Positions 7,163-14,546 of a stretch of DNA of 17,394 nt are shown in pieces. Both the position numbers and the translations under genes were made by a program. How positions within the stretch are numbered: position 1 is the stretch's first letter; each line of letters begins with the position of its first letter. The notes beneath the pieces were generated by a model, which ran no database searches, was not told the DNA's origin, and saw nothing but the letters and a program-made list of their open reading frames with translations. The stretch is from assembly GCA_021786915.1 (NCBI GenBank), contig JAJYMP010000731.1:1-17394 (forward strand). Reading direction: 5' to 3'. This DNA comes from Chloroflexota bacterium (lineage in GTDB: Bacteria > Chloroflexota > Limnocylindria > Limnocylindrales > CSP1-4).

Positions 7163-10100
7163 CTACGCGGGGCCGAGCCGCTCAGCGAGGACCTCGGCCA
7201 GATGGCGAGCGCGTCGGCCGTCGAGGAATGCCACCTGCGTCCGGCACGAGAAGCCGTCGGCGAGGATCGCGGTCTCCTCAGTGGCCGCCCGGAGCGCCGG
7301 CAGGAGGCCCAGCTCGGCCACGGCGCGGGTGATCCCCTCGTGACCCGCCTCCACGCCGAAGTTGCCGGCCATGCCGCAGCAGCCCGTCAGCACGGTGTCG
7401 GCCTCGATGCCCGCCGCGTCCATCAGCCGTCGGTCGGCCGCATCGCCCAGGACGGCCTGCTGGTGGCAGTGCGGCTGGACGATGGCGTGCGCGGGCGGGC
7501 CGACTGGAGGCTGCCAGCCGGCGCGGTCGAGGAGCTCGGCGAGGGTGGCGACACGGCTCGCGAGGGCGCGGGCGCGCGGGTCGTCGGGGAGCAGGCCCAC
7601 GAGGTCGCGGCGCAGCATCGTTGCACACGACGGCTCCAGCACCACGACCGGCTCGTCGCCGTCGAGCCCGCGTGCCGCAAGCGTCTTGGCCAGCACCCGC
7701 CGGGCGCCGTCGAGCTGACCCGTGGTGTGCCAGGTGAGCCCGCAGCAGACCTCGTCCGTCGGGACGGCGACGTCGAACCCGGCGGCCGCGAGGACCTTGA
7801 CTGCCGCATCGCCGACGCCGGGCGCCAAGTGGTTGGTGAACGTGTCGGGCCACAGCACGACGCGGGGTCGCGGGGCGGGCGAGACGGCCGCTGACTTCGC
7901 GCGGGCGACGAACCGCTGCACGAACGTGCGTGGCGCCAGCTCAGGGATCCGCCGCTCCCCCGCCAGTCCGCCGACGAACGCTCCCAGCCTGCGCGTCGGC
8001 GCGAAGCCGGTGAGCGCGTTGAGGAGCCGCGGGCCACCCGGGAGGCGTCGCGCGACGCGCAGCCACATCGGCAGGCGGCCCAGCAGGTAGTGGGCGCGCG
8101 GCCGACGCCGGCCGAGGTAGTGGTGGTGGAGGAACTCGGCCTTGAGCGTGGCCATGTCGACCCCGGTGGGGCAGTCCGAGAGGCACGCTCGACACGCCAG
8201 GCACAGGTCGAGCGCGTCAAGCACCTCCCGGCTCTGCCAGCCGGCGTCGGCGAGCGATCCCGCGGCCATCTCCTGGAGGAGCCTCGCCCGGCCCCGAGTG
8301 GATTCGCGCTCCTCGCCCGTCGCGCGGTAGGAGGGGCACATGGCGGCGGTGCCGAGGCCAGACACGCACTTCCCCACCCCGATGCACCGCTCCATGGCGC
8401 TTCGCGGGTCGCCGCCGTCGGCCTCGAATGCCTGGCTCGGCTCGAGCGCTACGAGCGTGGGCCGGGGCCTGCGCAGGTCGGCGTCGATGGGCAGCGGGTC
8501 GACGATGATCCCCGGGTTGAGCACGCCCGCCGGGTCCCACGCCGACTTCCAGTCGCGGAACGCCTCGACCAGTGCCGGGCTGTACTGGCGCTCCAGCAGC
8601 GCGCCGCGAGCCCGCCCGTCGCCGTGCTCGCCCGACAGCGTCCCGCCGTGGGCCACCACCAGGCCTGCCGCAGCGCGCACGAACGCGGTCAGCCGCTCGG
8701 TGCCCCCCGGACGGTCCAGCCCGAACCCCACCCGCAGGTGGATGCACCCCTCGCCGAAGTGGCCGTACGTGATGCCGCGCAGACCGTGGTCGCTGAGCAG
8801 CGCTTTGAGCTCGCCCAGGTACGCCGCCAGCCGATCAGGCGGGACCGCGGCGTCCTCGAAGCCGGGCCAGGCCGGCGTCCCGTCGGGCAGGCGGGCGGAG
8901 CGGCCGGCGCCATCCTCGCGCACGCGCCAGAGCGCCTGCTGCGCGCCGGGGGCCTCGAGCAGGGCGGCGTCGCTTCGGCCCAGCGCCGTCCCGAGCGTCG
9001 CCGCCAGGCGCGCCGCCTGGCGGCGCATCTCCGCGGCGTCCTCGCCACCACACTCGACGAGCAGCCAGGCCCTGCCAGCCGGGAGGCTGAGGCGTTGCGC
9101 GAGCGCGACCGCGTCGGCGCCGAGGACGTCGGGCGTCAGGCTCTCGACGGTGAACGGGCGCTCCGTGAGCAGCGCCGGCACGGCCGCGGCAGCCGCCACA
9201 TCGTCGGCGAAGGCGAGCACGAGCAGGCCCTTGGCCGCCGGCGCCCGAACCAGCCGCAGCGTGACGGCGGAGACCACGGCGCAGGTGCCCTCGGTCCCCA
9301 CGAGCGCTCGCGCCACGTCCGCGCCCCGCTCCGGGAGCAGCCAGTCGAGGGCGTAGCCGCTCACGCGGCGGGCCCACGGCGGCAGCTCGCGGCGGATCAG
9401 CTCCCCGTGGCTCGCGTACAGGGCACGGAGGCGGGCATCGATCGCCGGGCCGGGCCCTTCGCTCGACCCCGGCGCCGTCGGCCCCAGAGCGCCCAGCCGC
9501 CGGCGCACGCCCTCGGCCGTGACCACCTCGAGCCCGAGGACGGCTTCGGCCGTCGTCCCCCAGCGCACCGAATGCGAGCCGCAGGCGTTGTTGCCCACCA
9601 TGCCGCCGATGGTGGCGCGGTCGTGGGTGGACGGGTCGGGGCCCACCCGCAGGCCGTGCGGGGCCGCGGCCGCGTTGACCGCGTCGAGCACCGTGCCGGG
9701 CAGGACGGTCGCGGTCATCGCCACGGGGTCCAGATCGAGGATCTCGCCCAGATGGCGCCGGACGTCCACCACCAGGCCGGGCCCGATCGCGTTGCCCGCG
9801 ATGCTCGTGCCCGCACCCCGCATCGTCAGCGGCACGCCCGCCTCGGCCGCGAGCGCCACGGTCGCCGCCAGCTCGTCCACGGTTGCCGGCATCGCCACCA
9901 GCGCCGGCGGCACACGGTAGTTCGACGCGTCCGACGCGTACAGCGCGCGGATCTCGCGATCGTCGCGCACATCCCCGCGGATCGCCCGTCGGAGACGCTC
10001 GGTGAACGCGGCAACCTCAGCCGCGTCGGTGGCGCGTCCCGGCTTCGTGGCGGTGATCGGCGGATCCTCCTGCGGCTCGCGGTCTAGCGTACCCAGTCGG

Positions 10101-10174
10101 GATGGCCCGCACGGGACCAGACGCGGACCGCCTCCGGGGAACGAGGGCCCTGCGCAGGGCGAGCGGGCGACCAT
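7163..10174 (-). CDS. FAD-binding and (Fe-S)-binding oxidoreductase (GlcD-GlpC fusion, YdiJ/D-2-hydroxyacid dehydrogenase type)
   Basis: A large membrane-associated or soluble flavoprotein related to E. coli YdiJ (about 1018 residues, D-2-hydroxyglutarate dehydrogenase) and D-lactate/glycolate oxidases. It oxidises a 2-hydroxyacid and passes electrons from FAD through Fe-S clusters. Domains, numbered from the ATG at 10174: FAD_binding_4 (about 90-230, with MRGAGTSIAGNAIGPG and GMVGNNACGSHS), FAD-oxidase C-terminal domain (about 310-555, ending in SGEHGDGRARG), Cys-rich Fe-S region (Cys597, 603, 613; then CLACRACLSDCP, Cys668, 671, 674, 678) and two CCG-type domains (CCG at 810-812 and 932-934, with PHCHQQ at 901-906). 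The length matches the fusion family. The start is unclear: the conserved part begins near residue 50, with no ATG, GTG or TTG in frame between 10171 and there. A perfect AGGAGG (10066-10071) lies 8 nt before an ATC at 10055-10057, which may be the real start. Substrate not determinable here. Confidence 0.92.
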   Translation of the reverse strand: MVARSPCAGPSFPGGGPRLVPCGPSRLGTLDREPQEDPPITATKPGRATDAAEVAAFTERLRRAIRGDVRDDREIRALYASDASNYRVPPALVAMPATVDELAATVALAAEAGVPLTMRGAGTSIAGNAIGPGLVVDVRRHLGEILDLDPVAMTATVLPGTVLDAVNAAAAPHGLRVGPDPSTHDRATIGGMVGNNACGSHSVRWGTTAEAVLGLEVVTAEGVRRRLGALGPTAPGSSEGPGPAIDARLRALYASHGELIRRELPPWARRVSGYALDWLLPERGADVARALVGTEGTCAVVSAVTLRLVRAPAAKGLLVLAFADDVAAAAAVPALLTERPFTVESLTPDVLGADAVALAQRLSLPAGRAWLLVECGGEDAAEMRRQAARLAATLGTALGRSDAALLEAPGAQQALWRVREDGAGRSARLPDGTPAWPGFEDAAVPPDRLAAYLGELKALLSDHGLRGITYGHFGEGCIHLRVGFGLDRPGGTERLTAFVRAAAGLVVAHGGTLSGEHGDGRARGALLERQYSPALVEAFRDWKSAWDPAGVLNPGIIVDPLPIDADLRRPRPTLVALEPSQAFEADGGDPRSAMERCIGVGKCVSGLGTAAMCPSYRATGEERESTRGRARLLQEMAAGSLADAGWQSREVLDALDLCLACRACLSDCPTGVDMATLKAEFLHHHYLGRRRPRAHYLLGRLPMWLRVARRLPGGPRLLNALTGFAPTRRLGAFVGGLAGERRIPELAPRTFVQRFVARAKSAAVSPAPRPRVVLWPDTFTNHLAPGVGDAAVKVLAAAGFDVAVPTDEVCCGLTWHTTGQLDGARRVLAKTLAARGLDGDEPVVVLEPSCATMLRRDLVGLLPDDPRARALASRVATLAELLDRAGWQPPVGPPAHAIVQPHCHQQAVLGDAADRRLMDAAGIEADTVLTGCCGMAGNFGVEAGHEGITRAVAELGLLPALRAATEETAILADGFSCRTQVAFLDGRRARHLAEVLAERLGPA

Positions 10175-10203
10175 TTGACCGCCGGCGCGATCCCCCTGAC
10201 GAT
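10175..10203 (+). promoter_or_regulatory. Candidate lepB promoter
   Basis: TTGACC (10175-10180, five of six matches to the -35 consensus) is followed after 17 bp by GACGAT (10198-10203, three of six to the -10). Transcription would start about 35 nt before the lepB ATG. The element lies in the divergent region shared with the FAD/Fe-S gene. Confidence 0.35.
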
Positions 10204-10245
10204 CCGGCTAGCGCGAAACGGCGCCTCAAAGCCACAAGGGGTCTC

Positions 10246-10854
10246 ATGACGGCGCCGGATGACGAACTGCTCGCCTCAGAGCGCGGCTCGGCCGCCCGCG
10301 GCTGTGTGCTCGAGCTGGTCGAGACCCTCGTCCTCACCCTCGTCATCTTCCTGGTCATCCAGAACTTCGTCGCCCAGCCGTTCCGGGTCCAGATGTCCTC
10401 GATGGAGAACACCTTCCTGCCCGACCAGTACGTCCTGATCGACCGCATCTCGCACCTCTGGAGCCCGTACCAGCGCGGCCAGGTCGTCGTGTTCCGCCCG
10501 CCCGAGAGCGTCGGCGAGCAGGGCGACCCGTTCATCAAGCGCGTGATCGGCGTGGCCGGCGACACCGTCGACATCCGCGACGGGCAGGTGTTCGTGAACG
10601 GCAGGGCCCTCGACGAGCCCTACCTGTACCGCAACGACACCGGCGAGATGGAGCCGACCGAGGCCAATGGCGGTGTGTCCCACTGGGTCGTCCCCGACGG
10701 CCAGCTGTTCGTGATGGGCGACCACCGACAGGTCTCCGTCGACAGCCGGATGTTCGGCTTCGTCCCCGTCTCGTCGGTCATCGGGCGTGCCGTCCTCCGC
10801 TACTGGCCGCTGTCGACCTTCGAGTTGGTGCAGACGCCCACGTACACTCCATAG
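10246..10854 (+). CDS. lepB: Signal peptidase I (leader peptidase)
   Basis: A membrane serine protease (S26A) that removes signal peptides from Sec/Tat-exported proteins. With the ATG at 10246 (AAGGGG ribosome binding site 5 nt upstream) it has 202 residues, typical of Gram-positive and Chloroflexota type enzymes. One N-terminal membrane segment (about 23-40, LVETLVLTLVIFLVIQNFV region) precedes the catalytic box QPFRVQMSSMENT with nucleophile Ser52. The general base Lys98 lies in FIKRVIGVAGD, and the conserved box E motif reads VMGDHRQVSVDSRMFGFV (157-174). The usual PSM is SSM here. The open frame upstream to 10102 has no family features and would cover the promoter. Likely substrates in this window include the CAP protein. 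Confidence 0.95.
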   Translation: MTAPDDELLASERGSAARGCVLELVETLVLTLVIFLVIQNFVAQPFRVQMSSMENTFLPDQYVLIDRISHLWSPYQRGQVVVFRPPESVGEQGDPFIKRVIGVAGDTVDIRDGQVFVNGRALDEPYLYRNDTGEMEPTEANGGVSHWVVPDGQLFVMGDHRQVSVDSRMFGFVPVSSVIGRAVLRYWPLSTFELVQTPTYTP

Positions 10855-10903
10855 CGCTCGCACATCGCTTTCCAATACCCTCCCGCTGCTCCCTGCCCTT
10901 TCG

Positions 10904-11073
10904 CGATTGGCATGGGAGGCCATGGATTCGTGGGGCCGCGGTCGATTCGTGGCACGGGAGGCCACGATCCGGCGCCCGCGGGCGGCTCGAAGCGGGGAAT
11001 CGCGTCGATTCGTCGCCCAGCAGGCCACGAATCGCCCGCCGACGCGAGAATCCACGGCATCGGAGGCCAATCG
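10904..11073. repeat. Four degenerate palindromic repeats (GATTCGTGGC...GCCACGAAT family)
   Basis: Four related units of about 26-29 bp lie at 10904-10930, 10943-10970, 11006-11034 and 11048-11073. Three share the core GGCA(T/C)(G/C)GGAGGCC; the third has CGCCCAGCAGGCC instead. Flanks resemble CGATTCGTGG on the left and CCACGAATCG on the right. Unit three has a perfect 8-bp outer stem (CGATTCGT / ACGAATCG) and unit two a 7-bp stem (TCGTGGC / GCCACGA); units one and four are more degenerate. An extra GATTCGTGG lies at 10925-10933. They resemble REP-like or BIME-like intergenic palindromes, but I do not recognise a named family. Confidence 0.6.
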
Positions 11074-11107
11074 ACGACAAAACGAGCCGGCACGCACGCC
11101 TCGCGCC

Positions 11108-11136
11108 TTGACGCCCGACACCCGCGATGAGATAGT
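11108..11136 (+). promoter_or_regulatory. Pirin gene promoter
   Basis: TTGACG (11108-11113, five of six to the -35 consensus), a 17-bp spacer, then GATAGT (11131-11136, four of six to the -10). This is the best sigma70-like promoter in the window. It would give a transcript starting about 25 nt before the pirin ATG, upstream of its AGGAG ribosome binding site. Confidence 0.55.
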
Positions 11137-11148
11137 TGCGCGTGCAAC
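11135..11148. promoter_or_regulatory. Candidate operator overlapping the pirin -10
   Basis: The inverted repeat GTTGC-GCGT-GCAAC begins inside the -10 hexamer and covers the expected transcription start, the classic position for a repressor. The wider form TAGTTGC...GCAACCA resembles MarR-type palindromes, but no regulator gene is present in the window, so the binding protein is unknown. Confidence 0.4.
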
Positions 11149-11167
11149 CACTCTTAGGAGCGTCCCC

Positions 11168-12169
11168 ATGCCGGCCGTCAGTGTTGACGACATCACCATC
11201 CTCCCCCGCATCCCCGCCCCGGACCCGATCGCCGCGAGGCACCGGGCGGTCGTCGACCTGACCACGGCCCCGTCGGGCTTCGAGGGCGACGGCTTCCCCG
11301 TCCGCCGCGCGTTCGCTGGCGCCTACCTCGAGGCCCTCGACCCGTTCATCCACCTCGACCAGATGGGCGAGGTGGAGTACGCGCCCGGCGAGGCGAAGGG
11401 CACGCCCTGGCACCCGCATCGCGGCTTCGAGACCGTGACCTACATGCTCGACGGCGTGTTCGAGCATGCCGACTCCAACGGCGGCGGCGGCGTGATCACC
11501 AACGGCGACACGCAGTGGATGACAGCCGGCGCCGGGATCCTGCACATCGAGCGCCCGCCGGAGTGGCTCGTCGCCCAGGGCGGCCTGTTCCACGGCTTCC
11601 AGCTGTGGGTCAACCTGCCGCGCGACCAGAAGCTCGCCGCGCCGCGCTACCAGGACATCCGGGCTGCCGAAGTGGCCCTCGCGTCGTCGCCCGACGGCGG
11701 CGCGCTGGTGCGCGTCATCGCCGGCGAGGTGGCAGGCCACAAGGGACCCGGCTCGACCTACACGCCCATCACCCTCGTCCACGCGACACTGTCGCCGGGC
11801 GCCGGGCTGGTGCTGCCGTGGCGCAGCGACTTCAACGCGCTCGGCTACGTGCTCGCGGGCCACGGCACCGTGGGCGTGGAGCGCCGGCCGGCGCGGATGG
11901 GCCAGCTCGCGGTCTTCGGCCCGGGGAACACGCTCACCTTCTCGGCCGATGCCGTCCAGGAATCGCGGGCGCCCACGCTGGACGTCCTCATCCTGGGCGG
12001 GCGGCCGATCCGGGAGCCGATCGCCTGGATGGGCCCGTTCGTGATGAACACGCGCGAGGAGGTCCTCACGGCCTTCCGTGACTACCAGGCCGGGCGCATC
12101 GGGACGATCCCCGCGGTCCACGGCGCCCCCACGACGATCCAGGAGTCGAACCCGTCAGGCCGGGCGTAG
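11168..12169 (+). CDS. Pirin family protein
   Basis: A 333-residue bicupin. The N-terminal pirin domain (about 20-150) holds the metal-binding WHPHRGFETVTYML (His82, His84) and GAGILHIERP (His126, Glu128), matching the iron site of characterised pirins, which include quercetin 2,3-dioxygenases and redox-sensing regulators. The C-terminal pirin_C domain (about 200-310) contains the cupin-like GYVLAGHGTVGV and ILGGRPIREPIAWMGPFVMNT. The length is at the long end for the family (usually 230-300), with an N-terminal stretch of about 25 residues before the domain. The ATG at 11168 has AGGAG 8 nt upstream; an open frame further 5' runs through repeats and promoter and is not real. Iron binding is likely; substrate or partner is unknown. 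It precedes the S9 peptidase by 73 bp on the same strand, possibly an operon. Confidence 0.93.
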   Translation: MPAVSVDDITILPRIPAPDPIAARHRAVVDLTTAPSGFEGDGFPVRRAFAGAYLEALDPFIHLDQMGEVEYAPGEAKGTPWHPHRGFETVTYMLDGVFEHADSNGGGGVITNGDTQWMTAGAGILHIERPPEWLVAQGGLFHGFQLWVNLPRDQKLAAPRYQDIRAAEVALASSPDGGALVRVIAGEVAGHKGPGSTYTPITLVHATLSPGAGLVLPWRSDFNALGYVLAGHGTVGVERRPARMGQLAVFGPGNTLTFSADAVQESRAPTLDVLILGGRPIREPIAWMGPFVMNTREEVLTAFRDYQAGRIGTIPAVHGAPTTIQESNPSGRA

Positions 12170-12242
12170 TGGCGGCGGAGGGTCCGGGGGCGAGGGGATC
12201 GGGCGCCCGCGACTCGCCTCGTCGCCCGATACGATGGCGGGC

Positions 12243-14312
12243 ATGCCCACCCCGTACCCAGTTCCGCCCACCTCCGACCAGGTCGACGACTACCACGGCA
12301 CGCTGATCGCGGACCCCCACCGCCCGCTCGAGGATGCCGACGCGCCGGCGACCCGCGCCTGGATCCGGGCCGAGAACGAGCTGACCGAATCGCTGCTGGC
12401 GGCGGTCCCCGGCCGGGAGGCGATCCGTTCCCGGCTCGCGCAGCTGTGGGACGTCCCGCGGCGCGGCGTCCCCTGGCGGCGCGGCGAACGCTGGTTCCAG
12501 CTGCGCAACGCGGGCCTCCAGAACCAGGACGTGCTCTGGACGTCCGACGGGCCCGGGGCCGAGGGCCGCGTCCTGCTCGACCCCAACCTGCTCAACGCTG
12601 CCGGGACGACCACGCTCAACGCGATCTCCGTGTCGGAGAGCGGGCGCCTGGTCGCGATCGCGACCTCCGAGGCGGGCTCCGACTGGCAGACCTGGCGGGT
12701 CCTCTGCGCCGACGACGGCACCGAGCTCCCCGATCGGATCCCGTGGAGCAAGTTCGCCGGGGCCGCGTGGACGCATGACGAGGCCGGGTTCGTCTACGGG
12801 CGCTTCCCGGAGCCCGCGCTCGGCGCCGCCTTCGACGCGCCGAACCTGGGGATGCAGCTCCGCTACCACCGCCTCGGATCGGACCCCGCCGACGACCCCG
12901 TCGTCTACGAGCGGCCCGACCACGATGACTGGGGCTTCGAGCCCGAGGTCTCCGAGGACGGCGACCTGCTGGCGGTCACGGTGTGGCGCGGGACGGATCC
13001 CGAGACGCGCATCCACGTCGCCGACCTCGGCGGGTTCGCAGGCGACGGACCGCTCGAGGTGCGCCCGCTCCTCGACGCCGCGGACGCCGAGTACCAGCTG
13101 GTGGCCACCGTGGGACGGACCCTCTACCTGCGCACGAACCTCGGTGCGCCCAACCGCCGCCTCGTCGCGGTCGACGCCGACGACCCCGCCGCCACGCTGC
13201 GCGAGGTCATCGCCGAGGGACCCGACGCGCTCGAGCGCGTCACGCTCGTGGGCGGTCGGTTCGCCGCCGTCACGCTCCACGACGCGCACAGCCGCCTCGC
13301 CCTGTTCGAGCTCGACGGGACCCCCGTCGGCCCGGTCGAGATCCCGGGCACCGGCACCATCGACGCCACGGCCGGCCGATGCCGGGACGAGACGCTCTAC
13401 CTGGCCCTGGACCAGTTCACCGCGCCCAAGCGGGTGCTGGCGGTGCGGGTGGCCGACGGCCTCGTCGGGGGCCTCCCCGACGAGGGCCTGCCGTGGGACC
13501 CCGAGGCGTTCGTCACCGAGGAGGTGTTCCCGGTGTCGGCCGACGGGACGCGGTTCCCGCTGTTCCTCGTGCGCCGCCGAGACGTCGAGCCCAACGGCGA
13601 CGTGCCGACGATGCTGTACGGCTACGGCGGGTTCAGCATCGCGGTCGGGCCCCGGTTCAAGCCCGAGTGGCTGGCCTGGATGGAGCGTGGTGGGCTGCTC
13701 GCGGTCGCCTCGCTGCGCGGCGGCTCGGAGTACGGCACGGCCTGGCACGACGCCGGGCGCCTCGCCAACAAGCAGAACGTGTTCGACGACTTCGCGGCTG
13801 CCCTCCGCTGGCTCGCCGACAGCGGCTGGACGCGGCCCGATCGGATCGGGATCACGGGCCGCTCCAACGGCGGGCTGCTCGTGGGCGCGACGCTCACCCA
13901 GCACCCCGAGCTGATGGGCGCGGCGGTGCCCGAGGTGGGCGTGATGGACATGCTCCGGTTCCACCGGTTCACGATCGGCTGGGGCTGGACGAGCGACTAC
14001 GGCAACCCCGACGACCCCGAGCAGTTCGCGTGGGTGCGGGGGTACTCGCCGCTCCATGCCATCCGCCCCTGTACCGCCTACCCGCCGACGCTGGTGACCA
14101 CCGCCGACCACGACGATCGCGTGGTGCCCGGACACTCGTTCAAGTTCGCCGCCGCGCTCCAGGCGGCCCAGGCGGGCGAGGCGCCGGTACTGATCCGGAT
14201 CGACACCGACGCGGGCCACGGCGCGGGCAAGCCGGTCAGCAAGCTCATCGCGGAGCGCGCCGACGTGCTCGCGTTCCTCGAGTCGGCGCTGGGCGGGCCT
14301 CGGAAAGCGTAA
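12243..14312 (+). CDS. S9 family peptidase (prolyl oligopeptidase type)
   Basis: A 689-residue serine peptidase. An N-terminal YPVPPTSDQVDDYHGTLIADPHRPLED signature is followed by a seven-bladed beta-propeller domain (about 70-400) that restricts access to small peptides. A C-terminal alpha/beta hydrolase domain (about 440-689) contains the oxyanion region YGYGGF (459-464), SLRGGSEYG, the nucleophile in GRSNGGLL (Ser541), the acid in DHDDRVVP (Asp625) and the histidine in DAGHGAGK (His659). All triad residues are present. Prolyl oligopeptidases cleave peptides after proline; a trypsin-like oligopeptidase B specificity cannot be excluded. No signal peptide, so cytoplasmic. ATGs at 12234 and 12243 are both possible. 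Neither has a clear ribosome binding site, and a -10-like TACGAT at 12230-12235 raises the chance of a leaderless transcript. Confidence 0.93.
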   Translation: MPTPYPVPPTSDQVDDYHGTLIADPHRPLEDADAPATRAWIRAENELTESLLAAVPGREAIRSRLAQLWDVPRRGVPWRRGERWFQLRNAGLQNQDVLWTSDGPGAEGRVLLDPNLLNAAGTTTLNAISVSESGRLVAIATSEAGSDWQTWRVLCADDGTELPDRIPWSKFAGAAWTHDEAGFVYGRFPEPALGAAFDAPNLGMQLRYHRLGSDPADDPVVYERPDHDDWGFEPEVSEDGDLLAVTVWRGTDPETRIHVADLGGFAGDGPLEVRPLLDAADAEYQLVATVGRTLYLRTNLGAPNRRLVAVDADDPAATLREVIAEGPDALERVTLVGGRFAAVTLHDAHSRLALFELDGTPVGPVEIPGTGTIDATAGRCRDETLYLALDQFTAPKRVLAVRVADGLVGGLPDEGLPWDPEAFVTEEVFPVSADGTRFPLFLVRRRDVEPNGDVPTMLYGYGGFSIAVGPRFKPEWLAWMERGGLLAVASLRGGSEYGTAWHDAGRLANKQNVFDDFAAALRWLADSGWTRPDRIGITGRSNGGLLVGATLTQHPELMGAAVPEVGVMDMLRFHRFTIGWGWTSDYGNPDDPEQFAWVRGYSPLHAIRPCTAYPPTLVTTADHDDRVVPGHSFKFAAALQAAQAGEAPVLIRIDTDAGHGAGKPVSKLIAERADVLAFLESALGGPRKA

Positions 14313-14317
14313 GGGCT

Positions 14318-14340
14318 CGCGGCCGTCCGGAGCGGCCGCG
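14318..14340 (+). terminator. GC-rich hairpin after the S9 peptidase
   Basis: A perfect 8-bp stem (CGCGGCCG / CGGCCGCG) with a 7-nt loop begins 5 nt after the peptidase stop. No T-tract follows, so it is at best an atypical terminator; GC-rich bacteria often have such hairpins. Confidence 0.35.
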
Positions 14341-14359
14341 CTCGCGGCAACCCTCGTAT

Positions 14360-14497
14360 CGCCGTCTCACGGCGCTCATGCGCAAGGCTTCTCTCGCCAC
14401 GTCCCCGGGCTGGGCGCGGTGTGCTGGTCGGGTCGCCGATCCCCGGCCTGCGCGACCTGCCCGAGGCCGCGGCGCATCGAACGAATGCCGCGGCGCA
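14360..14497. other. Hairpin and direct repeat between convergent S9 peptidase and pgm genes
   Basis: The 234-bp convergent spacer contains no gene. It holds a perfect 6-bp hairpin CGCCGT-CTC-ACGGCG (14360-14374). It also holds two exact copies of GCCGCGGCGCA (14466-14476 and 14487-14497), whose palindromic GCCGCGGC cores can pair to form an 8-bp stem. The latter lies 50 bp after the pgm stop and could help terminate pgm transcription from the minus strand. Confidence 0.35.
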
Positions 14498-14546
14498 GGG
14501 GTCCGTCTAGTCAGGCGCGACCTGAGGCGCCGACCCGCGACTGGCC

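Larger units (their letters stand above)
10855..11167. other. Intergenic region lepB-pirin, with palindromic repeats and a promoter
   Basis: A 313-bp stretch with no convincing gene. Its first two thirds carry four degenerate palindromic repeats, and its last 60 bp carry the pirin promoter, candidate operator and ribosome binding site (see separate entries). No terminator with a U-tract is visible after lepB; the first palindrome begins 50 bp after the lepB stop and might take that role. Confidence 0.6.

Noticed and set aside
8090..10087. Plus-strand open frame of 665 codons opposite the FAD/Fe-S gene
   Set aside because: Antisense shadow; rich in Arg, Ala, Gln and His with no recognisable domain, while the minus strand encodes a complete conserved enzyme.
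10787..11167. In-frame upstream extension of the pirin ORF
   Set aside because: It runs through the end of lepB, the palindromic repeats and the promoter; the ATG at 11168 has a proper ribosome binding site.
12066..14219. Minus-strand open frame of 717 codons opposite the S9 peptidase
   Set aside because: Antisense shadow with Arg/Gly/Val-biased composition and no motifs.
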